From Ipomoea triloba (lineage: Eukaryota > Streptophyta > Magnoliopsida > Solanales > Convolvulaceae), in assembly GCF_003576645.1 (NCBI RefSeq), contig NC_044929.1, forward strand, positions 6,417,920 through 6,481,919: a stretch of 64,000 nucleotides of DNA, written 5' to 3'. Below the pieces are notes generated by a model that was not told the DNA's origin, did no database searches, and saw only the letters and a program-made list of their open reading frames with translations. Position numbers and translations under genes: made by a program. This document shows, piece by piece, positions 10,480 to 27,720 of this stretch (positions are counted from its first letter, which is position 1; every line of letters begins with the position of its first letter).

Positions 10480-13400
10480 TATAATCAAAATATCACACTT
10501 CAATTTAAAAAAAAAAAAAAAAAGGCTAGAATTAAAAGTAGAAATTTTTTTATTTATAATATCATAAATTACATAATTTACAAATTATTTTAATCTTAAT
10601 TTTTATAAACAATCAACTCTTAGGAAGTGTTTGGAAACCCGAATTCCTGGTTTCTAGTGTTTGGATGCGTCTGAAAAATGCCGTTGAGAAGGGAAAATAT
10701 GGTCATTTTTCACTGCACTCATCAAAACAAGGTTTTCAGTGGAAACCAATGCTGTTTTTTTTTTTAAAAAAAATAAAATTAATATTATTATAAATAATTT
10801 TATATTTTGAATAAAATAATTAAAATGTTTAATTATACAATTCTACTCATTTTCCAGAAAATGAACCAAACGTAGCAAAACAATTTTACAGAATGCAACC
10901 AAACACTAAAAATGAAACTATTTTATGAAAAATGACTCATTTTCCATAAAACACTTTTCAGAAGTCATTTTTCAACTTTCCAACTTACCCTTAATATAAA
11001 TTGTTAAAATTCTATCTCAAATTTAAACGACCACAAGCCATCAAAATAACTCATACTTTAATCAAGATTTAACCTTTTCATTATAATACTTATTAATCAG
11101 AACGGGTCAATAAAAAAATCAATATAATATCTTCTTTAATCTATTTTGATGGACTTAAAAATGATCCTATAATCACTACCGTGCCCCCTATAAAGATGCA
11201 TAGCTACTAAAAATTTGACATGGTAGAAAAATGGGTGTCGTCCCAATGAATGGAATGCATGAAAATGCTAAAGAACATTGCAAACAGTGTCAATCGCAAC
11301 CTCGTATCATGGGTTACTATGGAGTATATGGACACAAACTATTGATCATTGGTTGTATATACATAATTTTAGATCTTATTACCGGATTTTGTATTATTTA
11401 TTTATTTATTATAATTTTATTTTTCTCTAGTTTGATGCAAGGCAAAATGCATTCGTCCAGTAGTACTAGGTATGTAGGCAATGGACCACCTATTTTACTT
11501 CAATTAATTACTTCATATTATTTATTTATTCATTTATTTTTAAAAAAGTATATTTAACATGAATTATAGGATAACAATGAATGTAGTTCATGTGTTATAG
11601 GTGTAATAACATTTAGTTCTCAAATTATTAGTAAAATAGGAAATATTTTTGTCCATTAATTAAGTTGTGGAGTTGAAGTGCAATTTGAAAGAGAAAAAGA
11701 AATAGAAGAATATGATATTTCTAGCTCTAGTGGTAAGGAATTTTATCAAAAAAATATCCCACAAAAAAAATAGTCACCATAAATTATGAATTTGGTCAAA
11801 AAATCCAAAGGTGCTTAAGGATTACTAGGAACACGCAAAGTTTCTAGGAATTTAGAAAGTACCTAGAAAGAAAGTAGATAATTTGAGCTCATTTTTGGAT
11901 AGTTGCACCCGTTTATATTATGAGCTAGAGAATCTTTTTAGTAAACTCCATAAAATATTGAAATGTATTTATACCGTATTAGTGCAAACTCATTGTATAA
12001 TTTTTCAATGTGAGGCAAAAGTTATTTACTTTTCAAAACTCAATTTTACCAACTTCATGAGTATATTTTAAGAATAAGTTTTTCAGTTATCCATTATTCA
12101 TTTTGAGCCTATTAATATACAAAATTCATTTTCTCAAATTAAAAAAAAAATTAAATATACTTTGACGCCATCCAAATTAAAAATGAACCTCACTCAAATT
12201 ATTACCTCAAAATGGTCATCAAATTCCCATCTTACTAATCTTTTCCAACATTAATCAACTATATATGATTTTTGAAGAATAATAATACATTTTAACATAC
12301 TTAATAATTGAAGGATTGAAAGCGTCACATCACTAAACACGATGACACTCATCATTTAAAAGCTAAATTTAACTATTGCCATGTAACTTGAGAACCAAAA
12401 GTGCAATCCTCCTTTTTATTTTGATGAGATATTCAAAATTATAATTTGACCCATGCTCATGGTTGTAGTCTAAAATGTATATATTATCAACATATTCTAA
12501 GTGAAGGGGTTTGAGTCATGGTCCAAGTCTCCAAGGTAATTTGTTTTAATTTTTTTTGGGGGGTTTAGACCATAGCGACTAGCGAGTGATGAGTGGCTTA
12601 GCTAGCACCTGTAGGGCTATGGAAGAGGGGGACGACAATAGGTTTGGTGGTGGGAGCTTGGGATAGTGTTTAGCAATGTGGCGGCTTGGCAAGTAGGTGG
12701 GACACGTGTTTGGCTTGAAATCTCCAAACATCTAATTGTAAACTTATAAGCCTATGTTTTATGAGGGTGATTAAGAAATTAGGTTTATTGTGCACCAAAT
12801 AATTTTACTTGAGAGAAATTGTATCTTTTTTGTTATTGAGTTGTGCACGGTTAGTGATTTTGGTCCTTATTGGTAATTTTATTGTAATGTTGCCTTATTA
12901 GTTTTTGTTATTACAGTTTTTTTTTTTTTAAATCCTTTGTCTGTGTCTCTAGTTTATTTTTATTAACCATTCTCTAAACTAGTTTAAGTTGATTACAATT
13001 TAAAGATAGTGCTAGAAAGAGGCAAGAAACACGAGGCTAATTAATGCAAGCATATATAAAATGTTAAGGCAAATTATTAAAAATACGATATAAAAAATTT
13101 AGCTATAAAATTATGACACTTAAAAATAATATTTATAAAAATATACAATAAAAAATTGTGTCACACGATTCTCTGTTCTTGTAAAATCGTGAAGGGACTA
13201 AATATAGGAAAGAGAATGTATTCCCGTAGTGCTCCAACCCATTGTCATTGTTGTGCATAATTTGAGAATGAACTTAAAATATAATTTTAAAAAATTGATT
13301 AATACATTATCAAATTAAGGAGATAATTGCTACTTGGTACGTGGTTACTGGAGCTGTGTTTGGTAGGATGAAATGGAATTTTCTGTTGGCCCATTGATTG

Positions 13401-13831
13401 GGTCGTACGTAGCGTGCATTGTAAACCCAAACATATCTTATCAAGAAAGTAAAGCAAACAAATATTTTATTACTAAACCATAGTACTACAATATACTAAT
13501 TAATAATTGTCCTGCTTTCTAGATGGAATGAAAATGTTGTTTTACTATATAATTGAATGAGTCTAATCCAAGAATCCATTATACTCAAATCCTATATTCA
13601 CATTCAGTTTCAACTCCACTAAATGATATTTGTTGGTGGAAAGGGAAATAATCTTTTGTCAAAATTTTGATTATTTAAAATACTTTAAATATAAATATCT
13701 GACATGTATTAAAAAATAATTTATTTTTTTTCTTATGTGATATCTCGAGTTCAATTTATCTTTACAATATTTTATTAATATTATAAAGTCCTCCAGAAAA
13801 TGTGGGTAGCTCCTCTTTCCCACGACAATAT
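10480..13831. other. AT-rich intergenic DNA, no gene supported
   Basis: Several short open frames occur, but none shows recognisable domains. The segment about 10620-10985 ('GTGTTTGGAAACCCGAATTC' onward to 'CATTTTTCAACTTTCC') has inverted 'AAAATGACTCATTTTCC' motifs and resembles sequence near 49.6-49.76 kb; it is probably a MITE. The rest shows nothing identifiable. Confidence 0.45.
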
Positions 13832-14131
13832 TATGCTTTTGGTTTGCACATGGGAATCGAAATCGGAATAGGTATCAAATACTTGGTAAGGGTAATGAAT
13901 TTTGGTGAAAGTATTTTGCATGTTTGGTAGTAGGGTGAAATGAGAATGATTATTAATAGTTAGGGAAAAAAGAATGGAAGGGAATGAAACCCTTATTTAA
14001 TAAGGGTATGTGTTTTTCAATTTATTGGTATTCCAAATCCGTAGTAGTATTCTAAAAACCTGTCAACTAAACAATAACAATCACTTTGATACTCATACCT
14101 TATACCAAAACTCGTCAACCAAACACACCCT
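13832..14131. mobile_element. MITE, 'TTTGGTT' end family
   Basis: The right end CCAAACACACCCT and a degenerate inverted left end (GCTTTTGGTTTGCACA) bound about 300 bases containing 'GGTAATGAATTTTGGTGAAA' and 'GCATGTTTGGTAG'. A related inverted partial copy lies at about 62349-62493. The end sequence resembles Tourist/Harbinger-type MITEs; target duplication could not be fixed. Confidence 0.55.
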
Positions 14132-17141
<3,010 letters not shown>

Positions 17142-17298
17142 AAGGAACCCAAGTCTTGATCTAGTTCAAATGACTAATTCATTTGGGGTAGGTAATATTT
17201 TATGTTTTATATATTCTTGATATGAAGTCTTTATATATATTGATCCAAAAATTAAAGTTGTGAAGGTAGAAGCTAAGTTGATGATGTAGGTAGGCAGC

Positions 17299-17538
17299 AT
17301 GGAAATGGAGTCCAGAAGGCCATTCCATTCCCTTTCTGACTCAATTCATTCACTCCTGGGATTGAAGAATGACCTCAACGGCAACTGGCTTCATTCTGTT
17401 TGTAACATAATCAAAAGCCTTCCGCCGCCGCCGGATCAACGGCGGCCGTCAGATGAGGAAGGAGAACACACTGCAACTGCCATTTCAAAGATTCAGAGTA
17501 TGTATAAATGTTTTGTATTATTATGTGCATAACAATTC

Positions 17539-17569
<31 letters not shown>

Positions 17570-19715
17570 GTGTAGTGGTCAAGTTGCAATAGTTTGTTTT
17601 GAATATATGTTCTTGTTCCCTAAATTCCGTTCAATTCTGGGTTTGATTCACAGATGAACTTGACAGCTTGACTGCAAAGATTCAGCTGCTAAATTTCCAG
17701 AGAAGACAGGTTCTCAATGAGCTTCTGGATTTGAAAGGTATGCTATTATAATGTTGATGAGTTAATTCCAGTAATACTTTCATTCACTATTGACATTTAC
17801 TAATGTTTATCTCAAACTTTCAATTGGACCATAAATGATTCCTTAACTATTGATCTTTAATAATTTTGACTTTCAATTTGATCTGTCTTTCTGTTAAATA
17901 TCTATTTAGTAAATATTAAATTTAATAATAATAATGTAAAATTTTGATTCTTCACATTTTTACTAATGATAAACTCAATGTATTAAGTTTATGAACGTAA
18001 CTCAATTTGTTCATCTTAACAACAAACTAATTTTTTACATTATTACCTCAAATTTAATGTTTACTGAACAGATATATAAGTTGAGAATCAAATTTGGGAC
18101 AAAATTAATAGTAAATGGATCAAATTAACTCTTTTAATGTTTTGTCAATTCAACACACACCAAACATTATCAACTTAAAAATAAATAAATTAAATTAAAA
18201 TTGAACTTTAATCCTGAAAACCTTCCACTGCCAAATTTTTACAACCTAGTGGAGGAGGTAAATCGCGATACATGTCTTGATGAACCATAGACAAAAAACT
18301 TGCTTACCTAGGTTGAGATTTACCTTAACCTTATTTTTACACCACTGAACTATTCGGCTTATTGCCAAGGGCATTTAGACTTAACTTATAAGATATATAT
18401 TGAAACTAAATTTTGTCGGTGAAAAGTATGTAACATTAAAAGAAACGTAATAACATTTTTGCAAAACTGGCTTTGTTGTTGATAAGGAATCTCAGAAGAT
18501 ATTGTACAACGCAAGTGTCGTATTCTTCTAAGGATAAAACTGTGCAAAATCTTTTAGAATTACGATACCGCAACAAAAATATCTAAATGTCTAATGCGTA
18601 GATACATTTGGCATTGAATTTGTGATGTAAAGATTGTGAATATTGACAGGAAATATTCGTGTGTTTTGTCGGGTGCGACCCATCGGAGAAGATATTAATG
18701 GCAGCCAAAAAAGGGTTGTAAATTGTGGTTCAAATCAGGTTCACGTCAATTTTGCTGAAAATAACTCTAAATTTTATACATTTGACAAAGTTTTCCAACC
18801 CACTTCATCACAAGGTACCCTTCTCTCCTTGTTTTATTTATTTACGTTTATGGGCCTACAATTGATGTTGGTTATACAATTTAATCCCTTTTTAATTTGT
18901 AAATTTCAATCCCTCAATTGTTATAAACATTGTCAATTTGGTCTCTTGATACTTAAACTTTTTTTTTTTTTGATAAACATTGTCAATTTGGTCTCTTAAT
19001 ACAATTTGTTCATCATTGAGTTCATCACAAGGGAATTTTAAACTTTTAGTCAGTTTAAAGTTCTACTCGGATTTTATAATTTTTTATTTTTAGAATTTCA
19101 CACTGAACTTTCAATTTCCCTCCACAATTTAACTCATATACCCTATTAACATTAATTATTGAGGAACCAAATTGATGGTATTTGGAACAATTGAATAACT
19201 GAATTTTTAAAAATTGACAATGAAAGAACTAAATTGTATGAGTAACAACTAATGATAAAAAAAATGTGATTTTCTCTTTATTTTCAGCTATCATTATCTA
19301 GAGAAATTTATTTAACGTCTCTTTAATAAAATAAATTACTGTTTCCAATTTTTAAATAAAGTTTTTAAATATATAAAATTTATTTACTAACACTAAATAT
19401 TATTAAAACTTAAATTATAAATAATTTTAGTCAACTTTTAAATTATTAATTTAAACAAAACTTGTTAGTTAAACATATAAAAAGTAAACTATTGAAAATT
19501 GTATTCGTTTTTATTAAATTAAAATTAGATTAGATTAATATCTATTTTCTGAAGTTAAAATATTGGTTAATTGTGCCACTTAACAGGTGAAGTATTTTCC
19601 GAAGTTGAACCAATTATCAAGTCCGCTTTAGATGGTTATAATGCGTGTATATTTGCTTATGGACAAACTGGCACTGGGAAGACTTTTACCATGGTAAAAT
19701 GTATAAAATATTCTT

Positions 19716-19767
<52 letters not shown>

Positions 19768-21646
19768 CAATTTGTGAAATATACAGTATACATTAAATAT
19801 TTTTTTTTTTGAAATTTTATAAGAATCATTCTATTTAGTAAAGTCACTTCCCTAATAACAAGAGGTATAGTTTCATCAAATACAATTTATGATGATGCGT
19901 AGGGCACCATTAGACATTGAGAATTTGAGACCCTTGCAAGGGGTGATTACAACTAAATTATTTTTTAATCCATTTGAACTAAATATTTATACAAAATTTC
20001 ATAACACCAACCATATCTACTACTATTATTATTTTTCCTTTAAAAGAACAACAATACTTTAAAAAAAAAATATTTACAATACCAATTAATACCAATGTCT
20101 CTTATACCTGATACAACCAAAGAGGTTTGAGGGTTGTATTAGTGCAATTGGTCATTGCCCCACAATGTACACAATGCACTCTTTACAAATTTCAATGCTC
20201 ATATGCTTTTAAATAAATCCAATGCAATTAACACCTTAAAACATTTCAATATTTTTATAAATAAAATAATAATCCTTTACAAAAAAAAAAAAATGTCACT
20301 ACTTTCTATTCAATTTATAGCAATAAGCACAATGCCTTTTTTGGCATTGTAAAGTTTTCCATTATTTATTAGTGGCAAGTTTCCTTAAGTCAAAACTATA
20401 TATTTATGTTCTAGCTAAAATAGTCTTCACGATGAAAACAATATTCATCACATTTATACTAAAATATTCTCACTAGATGTGCTTTCATAGTATTCTTCTA
20501 ACTACAAAATCTTGAGTTAAGAAGTGTCAACTTGTAAACTAAGATTCTTTCAAGACACTTGTACTGGTACACAACCAAGATGTGTAAAATACACACATGC
20601 TCTCATTAACTATGCTTTTTTAGTTCCACTTAGCAAACTTGTGTTTTTTGAACATATACACAATAGGAGGGCAGTCAAGACTTGCCAGGAGTTGTACCCC
20701 GGGCAATACAGGCACTATTTGAGCAAGCAGCAGAGAGTAACCATACAGTTCTCTTCAAATTCAGCATGCTTGAAATATACATGGGTTATCTCAAAGATCT
20801 TCTCATCCCTCACAATTCTAGGGCAACAAATGACATACCACCTTGGTAAGTTATTCACAAAGCTGCTATGCTTCTTGGGAGAAAAGTTGTGGGTTAGAGG
20901 GAGGGTGGGTGGGTGGGGCAAACCTGGAGGTGTTGAGGGAAAAAGGCTAATGAGAGAATGCCTTAGACTTGTCTATTGAAAACTTGCAATTTAATAAAAA
21001 TGGCACTTTTGGTCATACAGTCATGGGTATAATGGATACAATGGATTCGATCTCTCAATTGTTGGCGTGTCCAAAGAACACCGAAATGGTGTTTTTGATC
21101 CTCCAAATGAGTAATCCAGAGTAGAATTAGAGTGGTGATACAAGGTTAATGGCTAGTAGAAGAGTGTTTGGACAAGGAAGCTACAAATTATTAGTTTTTC
21201 TCCATACTTATTTGATACTTAGGCACCAAAACACCACTTTGCTGTCAACCAAGAGACCAAAAATAGAGGTGCCAACAATAGAAGGATGGAATCTGCTATA
21301 CCCTTAGGGGCCGTTTGGTTCGGGTCATCTGAGATTACCTAGGTAATCTGAGTCTGGTAATGTTATATTACCTTGTTTGGTTCAAATTATGAGATTACCT
21401 GGTAATGTTATATTACCTCAAGGGGCCGTTTGGTTCAGGTCATCCGAGATTACCTAAGTAATCTCAGTCTGGTAATGTTATATTACCTTGTTTGTTTCAA
21501 GTTATGAGATTACCTGGTAATGTTATATTACCTCAAAGCTGATGTGGCGATAATGTTTCAAGGTAATGTGATTACCCCTGTTTCTTTAGGTAATCTAAGA
21601 TTACCTTGATTATTCCAACTTTACCATTGTTAACTAATCTTTATAT

Positions 21647-21728
<82 letters not shown>

Positions 21729-24700
21729 TATACTAACACAATAACATATATAAAATAAATATATGTTTATATAATCAAATATACATGTGTGTATATTTAT
21801 ATATTTATTTTTTTAATATTAAGCATCAATACATTCATACATATAAATAAATAAAAATACACACAATAAAGGCACACAAATAAATATATATATATATATA
21901 TATAAAAGGACATTATAGTAAATTGATCCATATAACCCTTAACCAAACAAAGTAATATTATATTCCACAATCCAAACCAAACACATCAGGTAATGTTACA
22001 TTCCCAAAATCTTACATTACCTTCCTGGAGGTAATCCTATTACCTGGGGTAATCCAAGATTCCGTGAACCAAACGCCTCCCAAAGCTGATGTGGCGGTAA
22101 TGTTTCAAGGTAATGTGATTATCCCCGTTTTTTTAGATAATCTTAGATTACCTTGAATTATTCCAACTTTACCCTTGTTAACTAATCCTTATATAATAAT
22201 AATAATAATAATAATGATGATGATGATAACAACAACAACAACAACAATAATAATAATAATAATAATAACAACGCAATAACATATATAAAATAAATATATG
22301 TTTATATAATCAAATATACATGCGTGTATATTTATATATTTACTTTTTTAATATTAAGTATCAATACATTCATACATATAAATAAATAAATGCACACAAT
22401 AAAGACACACACACACATATATATATATATTAAGGACATTATAGTAAATTGATCCATATACCCTAAAATATAACCCTTAACCAAACAAAGTAATATTATA
22501 TTCCACAATCCAAACCAAACACATCAGGTAATGTTACATTCCCAAAATCTTACATTACCTTCCTGGAGGTAATCCTATTACCTGGGGTAATCCAAGATTC
22601 CGTGAACCAAACGCCTCCCAAAGCTGATGTGGCGGTAATGTTTCAAGGTAATGTGATTATCCCCGTTTTTTTAGATAATCTTAGATTACCTTGAATTATT
22701 CCAACTTTACCCTTGTTAACTAATCCTTATATAATAATAATAATAATAATAATGATGATGATGATAACAACAACAACAACAACAATAATAATAATAATAA
22801 TAATAACAACGCAATAACATATATAAAATAAATATATGTTTATATAATCAAATATACATGCGTGTATATTTATATATTTACTTTTTTAATATTAAGTATC
22901 AATACATTCATACATATAAATAAATAAATGCACACAATAAAGACACACACACACATATATATATATATTAAGGACATTATAGTAAATTGATCCATATACC
23001 CTAAAATATAACCCTTAACCAAACAAAGTAATATTATATTCCACAATCCAAACCAAACACATCAGGTAATCTTACATTCCCAAAATCTCACATTACCTTC
23101 CTGAAGGTAATCCTATTACCTGGGGTAATCCAAGATTCCGTGAACCAAACGCCCCTTATTGAGCAATCAAAAGTGTCATTTTTCCTTTTAAAAAAACTCA
23201 AGACAATGCAAAAGAAACCCTGTCTCTCAGGAATGGCTTTGGCAGTGTGGAGGACAAGATGACTGGTGGGAGAAATTCCTAGATACACTTGTATATTGAA
23301 CTCTGGCAATTTCGGAGTCCGAACAAAATGCAATATTTCAATCCATTAGTGTATGAAAATTGGGATTTGGGAAGAACAAGTCTAAATAGGAATTTCTCAA
23401 CAAACATACCGTGCAGTTTCCACTCTGCATTTATTTGAGAATCTGTGACCTGGGTTGATAACAGCACAAAATATTGCATGTGCAGCCTTTCAATTCAAAC
23501 ACATCCAAGTGGAGACATTGAAATTGAAAGCCTGGTGAGCATCCAAGTAAATGACCTTAACCAAGCAATGAGATTGTATTCATTAGGCTGCCGTTTAAGA
23601 TCCACTGCTTCCACAAATTCAAATCGAACTTCAAGCAGATCACACTGGTACTTAATTTGATAGGCATACCAAGATTAGTGAGATATAAATTCTACTAAAT
23701 TTATCACTTACCATATCCATAATCTGCTCAATACAGCTTGATACGCATATCCATATCTTGCTCTGGTGCCACTGCCACTGAGCGGAGAAGGGAGACAAAC
23801 AAACTGTGGATGATTGATCTTGGGGGAAGTGAACGAGTGCTAAAAACAAAGACATGGGGAAGAAGATTCGAAGAAGGAAAGGCAATTAACCTCTCTCTTT
23901 CTGCCCTAGGAGATGTCATCCATGCCCTCCAGACACGTCAGCGTCACATTCCTTACAGGTAAATAAAGTAAATACTAGTTAGATATATAATATTGCAATT
24001 AGAAATCTAAAATCTTTGTAATGTAACAAAGAAAAAGTCGAGAAGATATTCATAGAGGATAAATGATATGCTTGCATGTATTGGTTGAGAAGAAATAATG
24101 ATCACAACTTTACTATAAAATCTAATGACTCCTAATCAAAGCTTTTATTCTTGACAGGAATAGCAAGTTGACACAAGTTCTTAAAGATTCCCTAGGTAAT
24201 ATGCATGATGCATCTCCATTGTAATGTATAAGTTGTTCATTACAGAACAAGAAAAAGGAATCAAAATGTGTTTTTCTATTTTTTGTTTTCAATGCATTTG
24301 GACTGCATCCAATACCTTATGATAAAACCATACACAAAACTGTTAGGCTATAGAAAGGAGGAAAAGAAGAGGCAGCATCTATGTTGTTAGATGCTAATAA
24401 CCTCATGTCAACATGAACATTCTTTGAAAACTCTCATGGAATATCAGAAGAGAACATAGTAAAACAGAGAAACAAACAATTGATCATCTGTCAGACTCAG
24501 AAAAGGGAACAAATTGATTGAAATTGATTATCAGACATAGAAATAGATTGATGAATCACACAATGATGTCCAAATATATATCACAGCCTTGTAAAATAGA
24601 CATAGAAGCAATATAAATATGGAACCCTTACATTACTAAAACCCTAAATTGCATATATAACTATATAAGCCCCTAGCTTACTCTAGGGATTATACATATC

Positions 24701-27700
24701 CTAGAATATGAACTACATTCCAGCAACCATCTACTTAAAAGATAATAAACAGTAAATACTGCTTAAGTACTACATACAGATTCAGTTACAAGAGTGACCA
24801 GAAAGATCAGTTCACTTCTACATTAACGTTTTCTGATAGCATAATATTCAGCATCCAAATAGCACATATAATCCTCCTGGATCTATTTTAGGTGAATAAT
24901 TCTCTTCATGTCTATGGTCTAACTCTTCTCATTGCTTTTACCTTCTAATCTTCTTTGAAGAAAACCAATATAATGTGCTCTTTGCTAACGGAAATACTTT
25001 AGTACCAACCGACATCTAGGGAATAGTTTATTAGAAATAGGAATTAGCAATACAGCTAACACATATTCAAAATTCATATTCTCATTATTTCACACTTCAT
25101 GCTAACAAGATTGTTCTTTTCCTTCATACCCAGGTGAAGATTCAAAAACACTAATGCTTGTCCATGTCAGTCCTAGAGAAGAAGATTTGTGTGAGACAAT
25201 ATGCTCTTTAAGTTTTGCAACACGAGTGAAAAGCATTCACCTAGGAAACAAGGAATCAACTGTAAGTAAATACAAAATGCTCAGTTTTTAAAATAACTAT
25301 ACAGGCTCTGGTTCTCAAATCAACTGATACATGGTCATACTTAAATCCCATTATATGACATCACCAATTCAAAACACATTTGACTGCACAAAAGGGTAGG
25401 GAAATCACTAAGTCTATGTAGCATTGTTCCAGGGCAAGAGGGTCATTAGTACCTATGCATAACATCATTGATTCACCGCTTTATGAATGGCAATAAGTCT
25501 CCTCATTTGAAAGTTAAGGATTTTTCTTTTTCAATGCAAGTGCCAGTAATCTTCTATAACATATCCAGACATTTCAATCCATCCTCTTCATTTTTCTTCA
25601 AAATACAAATGTTGTTTAAACCAATTGCTAAATTACTTCAATTCTTTTTAACTTCTTTAACTTTAATGCATATCTCTTAGCATTTTAATTTCACTGGCCT
25701 GTGAAATGGAATAGGATTGTGTTTGATAGTTGGCAACTTGCAAAACACTTTGTTGGATATTCATACTATACAAGGTCTATAGAACATTATTACTCATTTG
25801 ATCTCAAAATAGAACAAGACATCAAATAAAGACTAGCTGGAAAAAAATCATACTTATAAGAAAATAGCATTTTAAGCAGAGTTACATGGGATCAACCACT
25901 TACTTGCAAACAGAAGTTATCCTAGATGTTTGCATAGTTTCATTACTTCAGTTGGGCATTGATCTTACACGCACATAGTTTGAAGCAGAATATCAATGAT
26001 TGATGCATAAAAATGTATTGTGAACAGATTTTGGTGTCCAACATGGGCAGGATCTAGATTCTAACCCCATCTCATTTGGCCCATATGCAAAGAACTGCTT
26101 TTTGTAGCAAGAAAATTTCCCCAGTTCTTACAGCAATAGTGTGATGTGTCAAACTGCAGGAAGCAAGAGGTGCAAAAGAAATTGCAATGCATAGTTTGCA
26201 GCAGAAGATGATGCAAATTGAAGATGCACGCAATGACATTGGAGGAAAAATAAAAAATCTAAATGAAAAACTAGGAAACCTTTCAGGAATATCATCCTCT
26301 TCAAGTGAACTACTTAATGCCTCTGACACACTCAATGATGGGCCACAATCTGCCAGAGAAAATGTAAAGACAGCAGTGCCATCATCAAACTTACCAAGAT
26401 TCATGAGGCCAACCATTTGCAGTAGAAAAAAATCTGGCAAAAATGCTGTAGAATATCAAGCTCCAAGAGTTAAGGCCTCAATTCCTCCAAGAAGTAGAAA
26501 AACATCATCTCATCATGCTGAGTCTGTAGCATTTCCAATACAAGGTGGATCAGTATGCACTTCAGAGAGCAGTATTTCAAGAACTAGCTGCTTTCTTGGT
26601 TTGAACAAGAAGTTCAGTGCAGAGAGTGAACCAGAATACAGCAAAGATGCATCTGATTCAGAGAACAAAACGGTTGTTCTTGCAGAACGAGAAGAGCAAG
26701 AAAGAGACTCTAAAAATCACAAGTTCAAATACAGCCATAGGGTTGAAGATCAGGTGAATAGAAGAATAAATAGCTTACATACATGGAACCACTCAAAGGT
26801 TGATAATTGGCTTCAGCTACATAAATATACACCAAACAATACAAGTTCCACTCATCGGAACAAAAAAGTTCTTGCAATACCCATTCCAGAGAAGAAAAGC
26901 AAGGGTAGAGGCAGAATTCCAAAAGAATCATGTGACGAAGAAGTTCAAGGTCAAAAGTTCAGAAGGCGAAATATTAAGCACCTTGAAGTAGCAGGAGTGG
27001 TTGATGCAAAGGTGGAAATGGAAACTACCTCTGATGCAAAGGTGGATGTGGAAACTGTCTCAGAAGCAGAGGGTACTGTAACTTCAGTGGTGTTGACGGA
27101 CTTCTCAGATAACGTTGCTGATTCCACATCTAGCAATACAGATGAGAAACCAACTAAAGAACAAGCCAAGGTGTATGCTTTCTTAACAGATCAGTGTACA
27201 TACAGCAACTCTACTGCATCTGCTGATTTGGAGGGTTCTAAAATGACTGCAGAAGAAATTGTAAGTAAAGAAACATATTCAGGGTCATTCACATTGAAAA
27301 GTGGGAAAAGCAACTTCCCAACATGCAAGATTCTCACTGAGAATCCATATATATTAACTTCATCAGAAGAAAAACATCAATGCCAAGCTGTGCCTACTGA
27401 AGCTGTAGAACATAATGACAATGAAAATGCAAATGCCCCTGCTCATTCTCTACGTGACTTGCAAAGTAATGATGCTAATCAAAAGGATATGTTTGGTTCT
27501 GTATTACCAAAAAACAGAAAATATGCAGGTAAACCACTTTTATCTTCTGTGTCCTATTTATCTCCTCTCAGGATATAATTTTGCTTTTACTGCATATTCC
27601 ACAGGATTATGCAACACATTGAAACAGAATATCCAAATGTTACTTGTAAGTTTTCTTGTACTACTGGGATTCCAAAGTTTAGGCCTTGGGCATGACTTCT

Positions 27701-27720
27701 TCCAAGCTTTGACGCTTTAG
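17299..27720 (+). CDS. Kinesin-14 family motor protein (KIN-14T-like)
   Basis: Eleven exons join in one open frame of 922 codons plus stop: 17299-17497, 17654-17737, 18650-18814, 19587-19693, 20667-20845, 23486-23647, 23737-23958, 24158-24195, 25134-25261, 26160-27528, 27605-27720. All junctions are GT-AG and keep phase. Residues about 95-428 form the motor: '[11 protein letters not shown]' start, P-loop GQTGTGKT (175-182), switch [11 protein letters not shown] (289-298), switch II DLGGSE (326-331) and '[14 protein letters not shown]'. The motor follows a short helical neck (LLDLK), the arrangement of minus-end-directed kinesin-14s, but here lies N-terminal in the protein. A helix-prone segment follows, then a low-complexity region in exon 10, then a hydrophobic C-terminus. 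'LGGSE' in place of the common 'LAGSE' and the short N-terminus recall Arabidopsis KIN-14T from memory. Role: microtubule-dependent ATP-driven transport or organisation. Confidence 0.88.
19721..19768. repeat. (AC)n/(AT)n microsatellite in kinesin intron 4
   Basis: A run of ACACAC followed by ATATAT begins 27 bases after the donor site at 19694. Confidence 0.9.
21307..23155. mobile_element. Tourist/Harbinger-like element in kinesin intron 5
   Basis: The left end GGGGCCGTTTGGTTC and the right end GAACCAAACGCCCC are inverted repeats flanked by the trinucleotide TTA (21304-21306 and 23156-23158), the hallmark of PIF/Harbinger MITEs. Internally it is expanded. The left 115 bases are tandemly doubled (second copy starts at 21422). 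A longer unit beginning 'CAAAGCTGATGTGGCGGTAA' recurs at 21534, 22081 and 22619 with spacing 547 and 538. The last two units look almost identical, including their (AAT)n, (GAT)n and (AAC)n microsatellites, so the duplication is recent. No transposase is present. It lies in the 2640-base intron and does not touch the splice sites. Confidence 0.85.

Noticed and set aside
11231..11557. 108-residue plus-strand frame in AT-rich DNA
   Set aside because: The C-terminal half is low-complexity Ile/Leu/Phe/Tyr from T-rich sequence; no domain, no neighbouring exon-like segments.
20524..20979. 151-residue plus-strand frame in the kinesin intron 5 region
   Set aside because: It overlaps exon 5 of the kinesin in the wrong frame; the correct frame gives a motor-domain sequence ('[17 protein letters not shown]').
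26951..27169. Minus-strand open frame opposite kinesin exon 10
   Set aside because: Shadow of the coding exon on the other strand, with Ser/Thr-rich low-complexity content and no support.
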